DNA of 64,000 bases from Branchiostoma belcheri (GCF_001625305.1 NW_017803035.1:507364-571363), one strand, 5' to 3'. Positions 10,385-20,463 are shown, numbered from the stretch's first letter. Notes: generated from the sequence alone by a model not told the origin. Translations and numbers: made by a program.

Positions 10385-11310
10385 GTGTCTTAAATTAAGA
10401 AAAAAACTGTCAGTGTAGCCACCGTTAAGACGATAAAAATATGTACGAAGAAGATGCAGTTCACAAAGGCTACCCGAACTCTTTTTAATGTTTTTGCAAA
10501 GACCATGAAGTTAAAATCTTGATTTTAACTCCATGCAAAGACACAGCGTGGCGGTTATTTAGTTGAAAACCTCTACTTACAGCAAGGTTACTTGGCGATA
10601 GTAACAACTTTATAGTCACCTTAACGCCCTAGCGTATCCCAGCGGTACTGCAAACTCCCTTCTTGTTACAGACACTTTGTTAGCTGAAAATTGTTTCTCA
10701 CTCGCTCTCCGCACGTTGGAATTTAACAATTTCGTCCACCCGGCGCCTTCCTATGGTACTGCAAACTCACCACCCGCCGTTGAAATTTAAACTCCAACAA
10801 TGATATCGTCGTCTTCTGTAATGATCCCAATCACCATTGTCTGACGCGGGATTCTGACGACACCATCGTACGTATTGTCTCCCTGACCTGAGCCGACCTC
10901 GATCAAGGTCGTTCTGAAGGCTGGACGGCAACAGCAACAGCCCATGGAGGCTGTGGCTCGACTATTTGTGCCTCTATTTTACTTCGTCTTTCAAGATGTA
11001 CGTAAACGTCTTGGCTCTATTTGCCTCTATTTACTTCGTCTTTCAATATGTACGTAAACGTCTTGGCTCTATTTGCCTCTATTTACTTCGTCTTTCAAGG
11101 TGTACGTAAACGTCTTGGCGCTCGCAAATAAGGCACTATGACCTGAACTAACCCCTTCGGTGTTCTATGCTCTTCGTCCGTTGTTTCGAACAATGGTTCT
11201 GCCGATTCGAACAACAACAACAACTCGGCGGGCGCTGTGATGTTGACGTGACAACAAACGCACGCCACCTACCGACGATGGCAGAAGATGCGTAAGCGCA
11301 AACCGTCGCC
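10385..11310. promoter_or_regulatory. Divergent upstream region of the MGCAKSK ORF and peripherin
   Basis: This 0.9-kb interval has no MITE, LINE or SINE, unlike most of the window, and is bounded by two divergent start codons. It contains the 52-bp minisatellite at 10965-11122. The peripherin ATG at 11311 has a strong context (CCGTCGCCATGG). No TATA box is obvious. Confidence 0.45.
10965..11122 (+). repeat. Three-copy 52-bp minisatellite upstream of peripherin
   Basis: Copies at 10965-11019 (55 bp), 11020-11071 (52 bp) and 11072-11122 (51 bp). Each carries TTTACTTCGTCTTTCAA and TGTACGTAAACGTCTTGGC or close variants. The last copy ends about 190 bases before the peripherin ATG, so it may lie in the promoter or 5' UTR. 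Confidence 0.85.
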
Positions 11311-14300
11311 ATGGTCTTCTCCATCAAGTTTACCGAGGAGAAGCGTATCCGCCTGGCCACCGTCCTACAATGTTTTAACGGGCTTTCTACGCTGTGTTCT
11401 CTCTTCTTATTTTCAGGGGGCATCTTTATCAAGGTAACTTGTAGGGTTATAACGTGTTAGAAGTCATCAACACCTGTCCGTCATGTTGGGTAGTCACTAC
11501 TTTATGCCTTTGACTTTTTTGTGTGTCTTTTCTCCAGCGCTTTTTTACGTTTTATGATGCAAATGTCCGTTCACATTACCATAGATTTAATGCACTAACA
11601 AAGGCAAATGCCCCCCCGTAACACAATTTCTGATAAACATTTCTACCATCCTATCCGACATGCAAGGAGGGTATTGAAGACGAATTCCACTTTATGATGC
11701 CATGTCCAACATATGAAGAAAACAGCTTCCAAAACTAATGTTACGCTACCTCACTCAAAGTCAGATATCTTCAATATGCTCCTTTCATGTCCTACTCAGA
11801 TATCAGTGTACGTTGGAAAATTCATATTTGAATCACTACAAAAGCGACACCATAACCTATACATCTATAGGGTATGAACCTTGTACATAGCTGATATATC
11901 CCCTGAATTACAGAATGTAATAATACTCTTCCTAAGAAAACACAATAGATTAGCTTTAGTATCATTATGGACTAGCCCGTTAGAATTATATCTTATAGTA
12001 TTAGTTTATGTATGTTGGGGTTTTTTTGCCATACATTGTACCAGCTACAGTTGTTGAGCAATAAAGTTGATTTGATTTTGATTTTATCTGAACGCAGGCT
12101 AGGGTAGAAGACAAGGTGGCTCTCATTGAGGACTACGGCAGCGTAGACGGGCTCTGTTACACACTCATCACCTTCGGACTGTTAGGAGTGGGGCTGAATC
12201 TGTTCGGGATAAAGGTACGTTAATCAAAGGGCTAAGTTCGCGTTCGTCGTCATGCCCGTAGCCAGGATTTTGAAGGGGGGGGGGGTCTTCCCACTGCTTT
12301 AGGGGACCTCGAGCGCCATAGGCGCGATGTTCTTAAGGGGGTCCGGGGGTATGCTCCCCCGGAAAATTTTGAAAAATGAACCTTCTAAAATGGCATTTCG
12401 TGCGTTTTTGAGAGGATTTGAAAGAAAAAAATCAGAGATAAATTTTTATTCAATGACAAAGGGAGCAGTTATTCTACGATTCCAGGCCATCTTTTCAAGA
12501 AAAATCTTGGACCTTTACATGAAAAGTGGACCAAAAAGTGGACCTTTACGTAAAAAGTGGACCAAAAAGTGGACCTTTGAGCCTTGTGGGCTACGGGCAT
12601 GGGACTCGTGCGACGTACGGGTATACGACATGGGACTCTGGGATGTGTCGTACAATTCAGTTCCGTAAACGAGAATCTTATATTTTGCACAAACAATGAC
12701 AATCATCGATATCAAAAATTCTATAGTCGTAAATGTTAACATCATCTGGAGAAGGTATGAGGTCATGCAATTTTGCTAGGTCCAGACCTACCCACATACC
12801 AGCTTCATACTAACTTCATTTAAATAGCGTCTTTATTTTTCGTGCCAAACCACATACAAACAGACACATACATACACACACAACATAGTTGCATACATCT
12901 TTTAAAAAAAGACTCCCAAAAACATTCTTCTGGGCGAAGGCAGTAAGTGTTTATTTTTCTGACAGATCAGCAATGACTCGAAGAACCCAGAGACGCGGTC
13001 CTCCGGACTGGTGATGCTGATCTACATGGGACTTACGGCGCTGTACTGCCTCCTAGTGTTCTGTGCAGGAATTACAACGTTCGCGCACAAGATGCACCTG
13101 CGAAGTGTAAGGACCTGACCATGTTCTTCCTATAATAGAGTATAATAGTAGCAAAAAGAAGAGTGTTCATCAGGGCAAAATATGCTCTACTCCTCCTTGT
13201 CGACGTCGCATGATGCAGTAAGAACGCGGTCCCAGATGTGAATAAGAATGAATGAATGAATGAATGAAAGACCTTTATTGTACGTTTGTGCTCTAACAAG
13301 CTAAGTACAGGTCATGAATAGACAAGGAAAAGGATACAGCAATGATAGTTAAACTATACATATTAATGTGATCTACTATTTACATCGTTCGACTTCTTCT
13401 CGCTTCTTGACGCAGTTGTACGAGCATATAGAACTAGTGATACATGGTTTGTCAAGTTTCATAAGAAATATGAATTTTTCTGATTCATTCAAATGACCAA
13501 AGCTGGGGAACTTATCTATTATATAAGAATATAGGAAATCTCTCTCATTACTATATAACGTACAATCGACTACAAAATGACACTCATCCTCAATCTTATC
13601 TAAATCGCAAAATTGGCAAATCCTTTTCTCTAGAGGAATGCGGTTGTGTCTGCATTTTTCTATGTGGAGTTTGTGTGAACTTATCCGGAGTTTTGTGAGG
13701 CTGTTCTGTGTCGAATGTTTGTGATTTTCAGATATTATTCCTCGTGGTAAGTATTTTTTAATAATCTGTATGTCCGTAATTAATAATAAGTGATTAACGC
13801 TTGCTTTTACAGGCTTTTGAGAAGGGTATCACCAAGGCCATGAAGAGATACCAGTACGGGGGATACATCAAGTCAGAACTGGACCTTCTACAGATGCAGT
13901 ACCGCTGTTGTGGATCGGAAGGACCTGAAGACTGGTTCAAACTGCAATGGATCAACAAGAAGTATCTCAACCGCAACTCTAACGAAGTTATTAAGTATGT
14001 GACATTTTTCATTGCTATTGTTATGACTTCACCACCTAGTGGTGAAGTCATATTGTTTTATGAACGTTTCTTCTTCTCCTCCTGCCATGGGCCAAATAAC
14101 ATGAAATTTGGCATGAAGGTAGAGTGGTCAAATACCCCCCAGGAGTTTTTTTTCATTTTTGTGATACAGGCTTTTAGAATGGTTTTATTTGAGCTTTTTG
14201 GCTGTGTTATAGAAAATGTACCATATTTGGGCATGAGTCACCAGAATGACATGTAGAGAAGGCAACCAATAGGCATGTAGCTTTCCTCCATTCTCCTTGC

Positions 14301-17300
14301 TGATTGGCTGTTCGGATTTGTTTGCTTTAACTCAATTAACACCTGTACAAAGCCATGCCATATTGAGAGTATGAACTTTATTCAAGTGTTTTGGTAGGTA
14401 TGTCAGCCTTTCCTGCTCCAGCATTGGAATGTGGGGCATAAACTCTTCTTTTTAACTTGAAAATCAACAGTTTGCATTATGCAATTAGCAGTTGTCACTT
14501 CCTACTATAGTTATATCAATGTAAAGAATTGTTTTCCCTTGTATTTCTCCTTCTTTCCCTGTCATGTCGTGAAATGTGGTGAAGCCATGCTGAATTTGCT
14601 CCAAAGCAAATGTTGGCCTTTCTAGTTTTTATTTCTTTTATCATGCATCTTATTTCATTTACTTCGCTTTCATTTCTCGTTTTGTTTGTTGTTGAAAACT
14701 TTTTCGTTACTTGACTTAATTTCACTGTAAAGGGAAGCTAGCCTGCAAATTACCAAGGATTCCAGCTTGGCCGAGTTAACTGGATCGTAGTTCTTGAAGC
14801 TTATTGTGGAGACGGCATTGGTATCAACAAAAAATAGACATTTATATGCATTGTAATCTATATTATGTAATGTATATATTTGACTGACATGCATAAACTC
14901 TCAGAAGTAGAATCGCCAGTTGCCATTCTTCCATGGATTGAATCGCTAATTCGTGGGGTCGTGTGGCGTAGCGGCAGAGTGCGCGACTCGGAACTAAGAG
15001 TCCCGGGTTCGAGTCCTGACATGCCACCGATCTTGTGCCCTTGGGAAAGGCACTTTACACGACTTTCCTTACTTATTAGCTCAGGTGTAAATGAGTATTG
15101 TCTTGTCATGTATTTCTCCCCTGTGTTGGTTGCGGCATTAATATAAGTTGATAAAACTTGAGTGTGTCGTCACCACGTCTGGTGATTACATGTTGGAATG
15201 AATATTAAAAAAAAATAAATAAAAATAAAAAATCGCTAATTGCTTTGCTCAGGAAGATGACCGACGGACGATATTTGAACGCTGACGTTCCCTTCAGCTG
15301 CTGTAACATGCGCTACAACCGCCCCTGTATCCACCACTCCGTCACCGCCAAGGGGCGTCACTACAACTTCGAGTACAAAGGAGCGCAGAAACACATCATT
15401 TATCAGACCGGCTGCAAGGAGGCGCTCATGGGTTATTTTGGCGGGCAGGTGCTGGAGACCGTCGGGGGAACCATCATGGTTATCTGGGTCTTTCAGGTGA
15501 GCCGCGTTTCAGCCTGGTAACCGCACGTCACCATCGCGAACTTGTCGGGCATGAGTCATGGGAATGGCATGTAGAGCAGGCAACCAATAGGCATGCAGCT
15601 TTCCTCTATTCTCCTTGCTGATTGGCTGTTCGGATCTGATTGGGTTAACTCAATTAACACCTGTACAAAGCCATGCCATATTGACAGTATGAACTTTATT
15701 CAAGTGTTTTGGTAGGTATGACCGACGTAGGTATGTCAAGCTTTCCTGCTCCAGCATTGGAATGCGGGGCATAAACGCTTCTTTTTATCTTGAAAATCAA
15801 CAGTTTGCATTATGAAATTAAAAATCCCAACCAATAATGTAAGTGATAGCTGTATCAAACTGTTGTCACTTCATACTATAGTTATATATATTTTATCAAT
15901 GTAAAGAATTGTTTCCCTTGTATACGTATTTCTCCTTCTTTCCCTGCCATGTCGTAAAATGTGGTGAAGTCATGCTGAATTTGCTCCAAAGCAAATGTCG
16001 AAATTTCTAGTGAACCAAGTACATTATAATATCATACACGTATAAATTCCTTGAATTAAAACAGTTCAACCTACGGGGTGGCAGTAATCAGAAAGATCGG
16101 CTGAAAAGATAGGTTGTCGGAAAGAAATGCGTGTGCTCAGTAGGGTTGGGCCGGTGTCAAGCCAAATACATGGTCCTGCCAAATACATGACACCGACACT
16201 ACTTGGGGGTTTCCAATATACCTGAGACAAGGGGTGGACGGGTTTAGTCGTGATGTGAGAGACTAAACCTAGCCTAACCTTAATGGTAAGTCTAGCCCTA
16301 GCCCTGAACAATGATCCCAACTCTAACCCAAACCCTAATACCAACCCTAACCCTAACTCTAACTCTACCAACCCTAACCCTAACCCTAGCCGTAACACCT
16401 GACCTCTCACGTATGTGGCAGCTCAAGGATTTGGCTCAACACCGGTAAAGCACTCCTAATCGGCCCGTTGAGGATGGTCACCAAGCTTGCCGTATTTCTG
16501 CGCAAAATAAAAGCTATAACTTATAAGGCGTAACGTCTCATGTTGATAGTCAACCCCGTGTCTGTTTGCTGGAGAGCAAAGATTCATATCGTATTTTCTT
16601 GTTTTACATATGAAAACATGATGTTGAGGGAGAGCAACCGTTTAAGACCTCAAATTGGCGAATATTTTGCCACATTTTCAGGGATCAGGACTTCGCGCTT
16701 TTTTTTAAACAGCCAACATGGCGGAAGATCAATTACGTCATTGTCACGTGACTAAGTTATCCTTGTTGTTCTGGTGACGTCGCTGTTGTTTACAAAACCT
16801 ACCTTTTAACGCTTTAGTTAAAAGGAATCATATCATATCGCGGACTCAACCACTCTAGCTTATACAGTCATATAGAACTCAAGACATATACATTATCATG
16901 TGAGCCATGTTCCATATATATACATGTACTATATTACCTTTTTGAAAAAGCACAATATTATTTTCGATACATAGAACTTGTATTACTGTAGGTATTACTG
17001 TAGACGTGAGAGTAGATGTTAGTCAGATATGTAGTACTAAAGAGTTTGCAATGCATTGTACCAGTTACAATTGTTGTGCAATAAAGATTGACTTGACTTG
17101 AATTGACTTGACTTTTCCCGCCCTCAGCTTGCCGTGACGCTTGGCGTCAGGTACCTACAGACGGCCATCAAAAGCATCGACCCTGCAGACCCCACAGGCG
17201 ACTCCTACGGCCACATTTTGCCCGGCGGCCCGAAACCTGCGTCCAAAGGCACAGAAGCCGGTAGCGTCAGCAAAGCAAAGACGGCCAAGAAGCCGAAGAA

Positions 17301-17484
17301 ACTTGGTAAGATCAAGGGGAAATTTGGTAAGAACAAGAAGAAACCAGCTCCCCCCGAGCCGGATTACGACCAGGTCCCGGTTGAGGAGCCCCTTGAGTGG
17401 ACACTTGACCCTTCGGACAGCAGTTTTGAAAACGAACCGGACGCCGAACAAGCGCCGCCCCCACCGCCGCCGCCGCCGCCATAA
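11311..17484 (+). CDS. PRPH2: Peripherin-2/ROM1-like photoreceptor tetraspanin, complete, six exons
   Basis: Exons 11311-11433, 12098-12214, 12966-13106, 13813-13994, 15253-15496 and 17128-17484 join in frame with GT-AG borders to give 387 residues (human PRPH2 has 346). Four membrane segments are in order: exon 1, exon 2, exon 3 and exon 5 (VGGTIMVIWVFQ). The large second loop holds YRCCG, DWFKLQWINKKYLN, DGRYL, PFSCCN, RPCIHH and TGCKEAL, the diagnostic order of the peripherin/ROM1 subfamily. Known role in vertebrates: shapes the rims of outer-segment discs. The loop lacks the cysteine equivalent to human C150 (glycine here). The cytoplasmic tail is unlike vertebrate tails: lysine-rich (LGKIKGKFGKNKKK), then acidic, ending in ten prolines. 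Introns 4 and 5 match vertebrate introns 1 and 2 in place and phase. A likely cleavage signal follows the stop by 28 bases. Confidence 0.95.
11560..12085 (+). mobile_element. LINE 3' fragment in peripherin intron 1
   Basis: A broken frame encodes PTCKEGIEDEFHFMMPC, the Cys-His cluster at the C-terminus of several LINE ORF2 proteins. It ends in a shared tail: CATTGTACCAGCTACAGTTG followed by AATAAAGTTGATTTGATTT. The same tail occurs at 17050-17110. Confidence 0.75.
12235..12770 (+). repeat. Repeat family L fragment with 31-bp tandem duplication
   Basis: The GGGGGTCCGGGGGTATGCTCC block followed by GGAAAATTTTGAAA is shared with 51530-51580 and 51725-51760. It also holds a duplicated unit around 12505-12575 (GTGGACCAAAAAGTGGACC). 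Coding potential is absent. It lies in peripherin intron 2. Confidence 0.6.
13240..13740 (-). mobile_element. LINE 3' fragment in peripherin intron 3
   Basis: The minus strand between about 13390 and 13690 encodes SSHKLHIEKCRHNRIPLEK, then RICQFCDLDKIEDECHFVVD and C, the same C-terminal Cys-Cys-His-Cys cluster as at 53880 and 55080. The tail at 13240-13280 has (TTCA)n repeats. Confidence 0.8.
14023..14625. mobile_element. Interspersed repeat family F copy 1 with palindromic end
   Basis: Starts with a 29-base palindrome (14023-14051; ATGACTTCACCAC ... GTGGTGAAGTCAT), 28 bases after the exon 4 donor. The body has the GCCATGCCATATTGA and TATTCAAGTGTTTTGGTAGG blocks shared with copies at 15541-16016, 39575-40257 (minus) and 59375-60017 (minus). 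No ORF. Confidence 0.75.
14941..15241 (+). mobile_element. tRNA-derived SINE in peripherin intron 4
   Basis: The head carries Pol III-type A and B boxes (GTGTGGCGTAGCGGCAG; GGTTCGAGTCC), followed by a body with GGGAAAGGCACTTTACACGA and an A-rich tail. Perfect 11-base target duplications AATCGCTAATT flank it (14941-14951 and 15231-15241). The right duplication ends 11 bases before exon 5. Confidence 0.92.
15541..16016 (+). mobile_element. Interspersed repeat family F copy 2
   Basis: Same sequence order as 14230-14625 but lacking the palindromic end. It lies in intron 5, so adjacent introns of one gene each carry a copy. Confidence 0.7.
16318..16392 (-). repeat. Interstitial telomere-like (CCCTAA)n tract
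   Basis: Degenerate CTAACC repeats with runs such as ACCCTAACCCTAACCCTAG. Flanking sequence back to 16263 also contains diverged CCTAACC units. The minus strand reads TTAGGG, the usual animal telomere unit. It is in peripherin intron 5. Confidence 0.8.
17045..17118 (+). mobile_element. LINE tail remnant
   Basis: GCATTGTACCAGTTACAATTG and AATAAAGATTGACTTGACTTG match the tail at 12035-12085, ending in TTGACT repeats just before exon 6. Only the 3' end is left. Confidence 0.7.
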
Positions 17485-17512
17485 CAAATATAACACCATG
17501 GAAAGACTTGCA

Positions 17513-17518
17513 AATAAA
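17513..17518 (+). terminator. Likely polyadenylation signal of peripherin
   Basis: AATAAA begins 29 bases after the last base of the stop codon, with a T-rich run further on. The 3' UTR would then be unusually short; other downstream signals could also be used. Confidence 0.55.
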
Positions 17519-17544
17519 GAAGAAAAAATTTCGTATCCATGCAA

Positions 17545-18302
17545 TTCATGTTTTATTTAATAGTACTCATGTTTTGCTAGTAGTAGTAAGCAAATCACAC
17601 AAGGGACAACTGTGGATGGTGATAACATGAGATGATTGAGACAAAAAATAGACTAGCTGCAAAATAAAATTTACATCAATTGTTTTGCTTATATTTGTAT
17701 AGATACGTACTCTTTGGTGCGTGGTTTTCTATCGTCTGAAATACAGTATGTTTCTGCTCACAGGCTCGAAAAAGAGATGATGATGCAGCTACTTCCAACC
17801 TCTGCGGAACTGCCACCTTACAGCTTTCAACAAAACTGCAGGTTTCGACTTTAGCGGGAGTAAAACCGTGCATGACCCGTGGTCCAATGAGAATTCACCT
17901 GTCACATATCTTTCTGAAAATGTTAATTAAATCATCGTGATGTCAACGTGTTAGTACTGTGGTGACCTTGTCGTATATATATAAGTTTGTCCCGGTTAAT
18001 AGTATGCCGCTGCGAAAACCAATCAAATGCAGCAGAATTAATCAACTTATGTGGTTTACCCTTCAGATATTCAAGGTCTCCAAAAGCAATCATTGAGCGG
18101 TTACAGTGGCGGAAGGTTATCGTAGCGGACAGGGCGGTCAGGGGAGGGTCTTTGGGTGATCTATCTAGCTATCTATAGCTAGTTTGACTCAATCATGGTA
18201 GGAATCAATTAGTTAAATTTCCCGTATCTCCACACTATGCCTTGTCCCGTCCATAGCTCTAGTTTCAGCGAAACGAGGTCTTGTTTTGGTCGCGTTGCGT
18301 GC
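17545..18302. other. Non-coding stretch, no gene seen
   Basis: No domain-bearing ORF and no repeat shared within the window. The only notable words are short TA repeats near 17975. Confidence 0.4.
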
Positions 18303-18395
18303 TTCCGCCATGTTGATTTGATTATATGGATGATGACATCCTCTGGGAACCCCAAAACTAATGCAAGCGTGCGAATAAAAAGGTTTGGCAAAAAA
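18303..18395 (-). mobile_element. Degraded MITE end related to family B
   Basis: The minus strand contains CGCTTGCATTAGTTTTGGGG, then AGAGGATGTCATCATCCAT, the subterminal layout of the family B right end. The terminus itself is lost. Confidence 0.55.
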
Positions 18396-18416
18396 AAAAA
18401 ACTTGCTTTCATTATG

Positions 18417-18696
18417 AAATCTACGTGGGGTCGTGTGGCGTAGTGGCAGAGTGCGCGACTCGGAACTTAGAGTCCCGGGTTCGAGTCCTGACATGCCACC
18501 GATCTTGTGCCCTAGGGAAAGGCACTTTACACGACTTTCCTCACTCAGCTCAGGTGTAAATGAGTATTGTCCTGTCATGTATTTGTCCCCTGTGTTGGTG
18601 GCGGCATTAATATAAGTTTAAAAAAACTTGAGTGTGTCGTCACCACGTCTGGTGATTACATGTTGGAATAAAAAATTTAAAAAAAAATCTACGTGG
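18417..18696 (+). mobile_element. tRNA-derived SINE, second copy
   Basis: Same family as 14941, with intact A box, B box (GGTTCGAGTCC) and A-rich tail. It is bounded by a perfect 12-base duplication AAATCTACGTGG at 18417-18428 and 18685-18696. Confidence 0.92.
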
Positions 18697-18699
18697 TTA

Positions 18700-19070
18700 A
18701 GAAGGTTGAAGAAATGACACGGAGTATGGTATGGCGAATAATGTTGTCTTCAAATTCATTACTTAGCTTTACATTTTTGTCTTTTTCATTTGATCTTGGC
18801 ATTCTACGACATTGGTATCGTTTGCCAATTTTTATGGGCAACTTACGATATATATATTTGCTTAACTGTTTTGTACGATTTACAGTATGGTTGAAACCAT
18901 ACACTGTATTGTGATGACAACGGGCTGAATGAGTAGACATAGTGTATGCTCTAACATACGCGAAACAATAATAAGGATTTTAATGGTTTACAAAAAAATG
19001 TATTGTTAGATCTCAACAAAAACTCGGTGGCCTAGCGCCTGTGGGCAGAGGAGGATTTGTTACTTAAGGG
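18700..19070. other. Non-coding stretch, no gene seen
   Basis: AT-rich sequence with only short ORFs lacking domains. Confidence 0.4.
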
Positions 19071-19281
19071 TTAATGACCCGCCCCGAGGTGAATATGGTG
19101 TGATAAAGCCTTGTCAGTTGCTATAACCACCGAATAGAGCCACCAAGTGAGCGCAGCGAACGAGGTGGCTTTNNNNNNNNNNNNNNNNNNNNCAGCGAAC
19201 GGAGGTGGCTTTATGAGGTGGTTATAGCAACTGACAAGGCTTTATCACACCATATTCACCGAGAAAGGGCGGGCCATTAAC
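19071..19281. repeat. Palindromic element interrupted by an assembly gap
   Basis: The 44 bases at 19088-19131 are the exact reverse complement of 19217-19260, with imperfect pairing extending outwards to about 19071 and 19281. Twenty N fill 19173-19192. Similar copies of CAGCGAACGAGGTGGCTTT lie on both sides of the gap, so the gap may be artificial. Confidence 0.85.
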
Positions 19282-19387
19282 GCTATTATCATATAGCTTA
19301 CACGATAGCCTATCCAAACTGATGCAGTAAGTGACACAATGTACAATTTACCCGTTGCACATGCTGAATAGAACATAGTTCCATCTG

Positions 19388-19556
19388 GAGTCACCTGAGG
19401 TCACTGGGTAGAGTTCACGTTCTATGTCTTCTATCTGGGTCACAGGCAGGGAACAGGTGTTCTTATGGGAGTCACCCGAGGTCATTGGAACACAACTCAA
19501 GTTATTTTTGGATTTTTTAGAACTAGAGCCGTGTTCTATTGGGTCACCTGAGGTCA
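19388..19556 (+). promoter_or_regulatory. Three DR4-like nuclear-receptor half-site pairs
   Basis: GAGTCA-CCTG-AGGTCA (19388-19403), GAGTCA-CCCG-AGGTCA (19469-19484) and GGGTCA-CCTG-AGGTCA (19541-19556) recur at 81- and 72-base spacing within a degenerate tandem repeat. The third is a close direct repeat with a 4-base spacer, the arrangement bound by TR/LXR-type receptors. Function is inferred only; no gene is close by. Confidence 0.5.
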
Positions 19557-19559
19557 TAT

Positions 19560-20004
19560 GCGGGTGATTATTGGGTTTGTTTAATGTATGGATTGGGATG
19601 AATAAATACCCGATTTTGACTCTATTTGTGACATTACGGTGTCATAAGGAATGTGGAATGGAGCCTTCTGATTGGTCAACGTCACCCGGCTATATGATAA
19701 TCTTTCTTAAAGCGATTATTTTCCTCCCACAGCACAATCATCATTCGCTTACTAAGATCAGACGCCGTCTACAGGAACTCTTTCTTCCGAAACACTATGC
19801 ATCTAGGTTTTTTCTGTATTATTTGTATATGTCCCTAGAGTTTTGTATTATTTTATTGGTGTACCGTGTTTTATGTTGTTTTTTTACCTGAAATAAAGAA
19901 TAAAGACAAATATACATTAAAACTAGAAAAGTAACATTTGCAAAGCAAATACATCATGTTTACCTTCGGATATGGTCTGCTCTGTTAATTCTTACTCAAA
20001 CGCA
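19560..20004. other. Possible retroelement tail, no gene
   Basis: TTACCTGAAATAAAGAATAAAGAC near 19885 resembles a retroelement 3' end. The 106-residue ORF in front has no recognisable domain. Confidence 0.35.
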
Positions 20005-20215
20005 TTCACATACATGTACATGTATATGGTGACAGGAGACTAAATGCCTACTATGAAATCGCAACATTGTATGTAACCCAACACCCAACACCAGTTACTT
20101 TGGTGACAGACGTCAACAGAAGAGGCCATTGGACAGGTCAGAGGTTAGTGTTTGGAACAGAAGAAGAAGAGGAAGAAGAAATGGAGCAAAAACAATATGT
20201 TTTCTTTCGGTAAAC
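20005..20215 (+). repeat. Interspersed repeat, family J copy 2
   Basis: Co-linear with 960-1165, including GTACATGTATATGGTGACAG and an A/G-rich (GAAGAA)n stretch. Confidence 0.6.
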
Positions 20216-20391
20216 ATAATTATACTCTAGGAATAGTGGTGAGCTGGGTTCCTTTCTAGGACATACACCTGTCGACTTCAGTGTTTCCAATTTCCCGACG
20301 GGAGGTTTTGGACAGACCAGCGACGACAGCGTTACAGCAGGAGGCGACATTAAGTGGTACGTTTCCCGCCTATTTAAACGACCACCAACCT

Positions 20392-20463
20392 CGTAACGAC
20401 CCGCGTAATTGGTCCACAACTATCCGTCAATCTCTTTGTCGTAACGATCCACGTAATTGGTCT
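20392..20463 (+). repeat. Short direct repeat CGTAACGAYCCRCGTAATTGG
   Basis: A roughly 22-base unit occurs twice, 48 bases apart, just before the GATA satellite. No other copy was seen. Confidence 0.6.

Noticed and set aside
12327-12766. ORFs around the GGGGGTCC repeat
   Set aside because: They arise from an interspersed repeat with tandem duplication in a peripherin intron; the same sequence recurs near 51540 without an open frame.
14955-15030. Functional tRNA gene at the SINE heads (also 18430, 48295, 56590)
   Set aside because: A and B boxes are present, but the acceptor stem does not pair, four near-identical copies carry the same unrelated body and tail, and target duplications mark them as SINEs.
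17141-17560. Arg/Pro-rich ORF overlapping peripherin exon 6
   Set aside because: Shadow of the real exon in another frame; the in-frame product matches peripherin.
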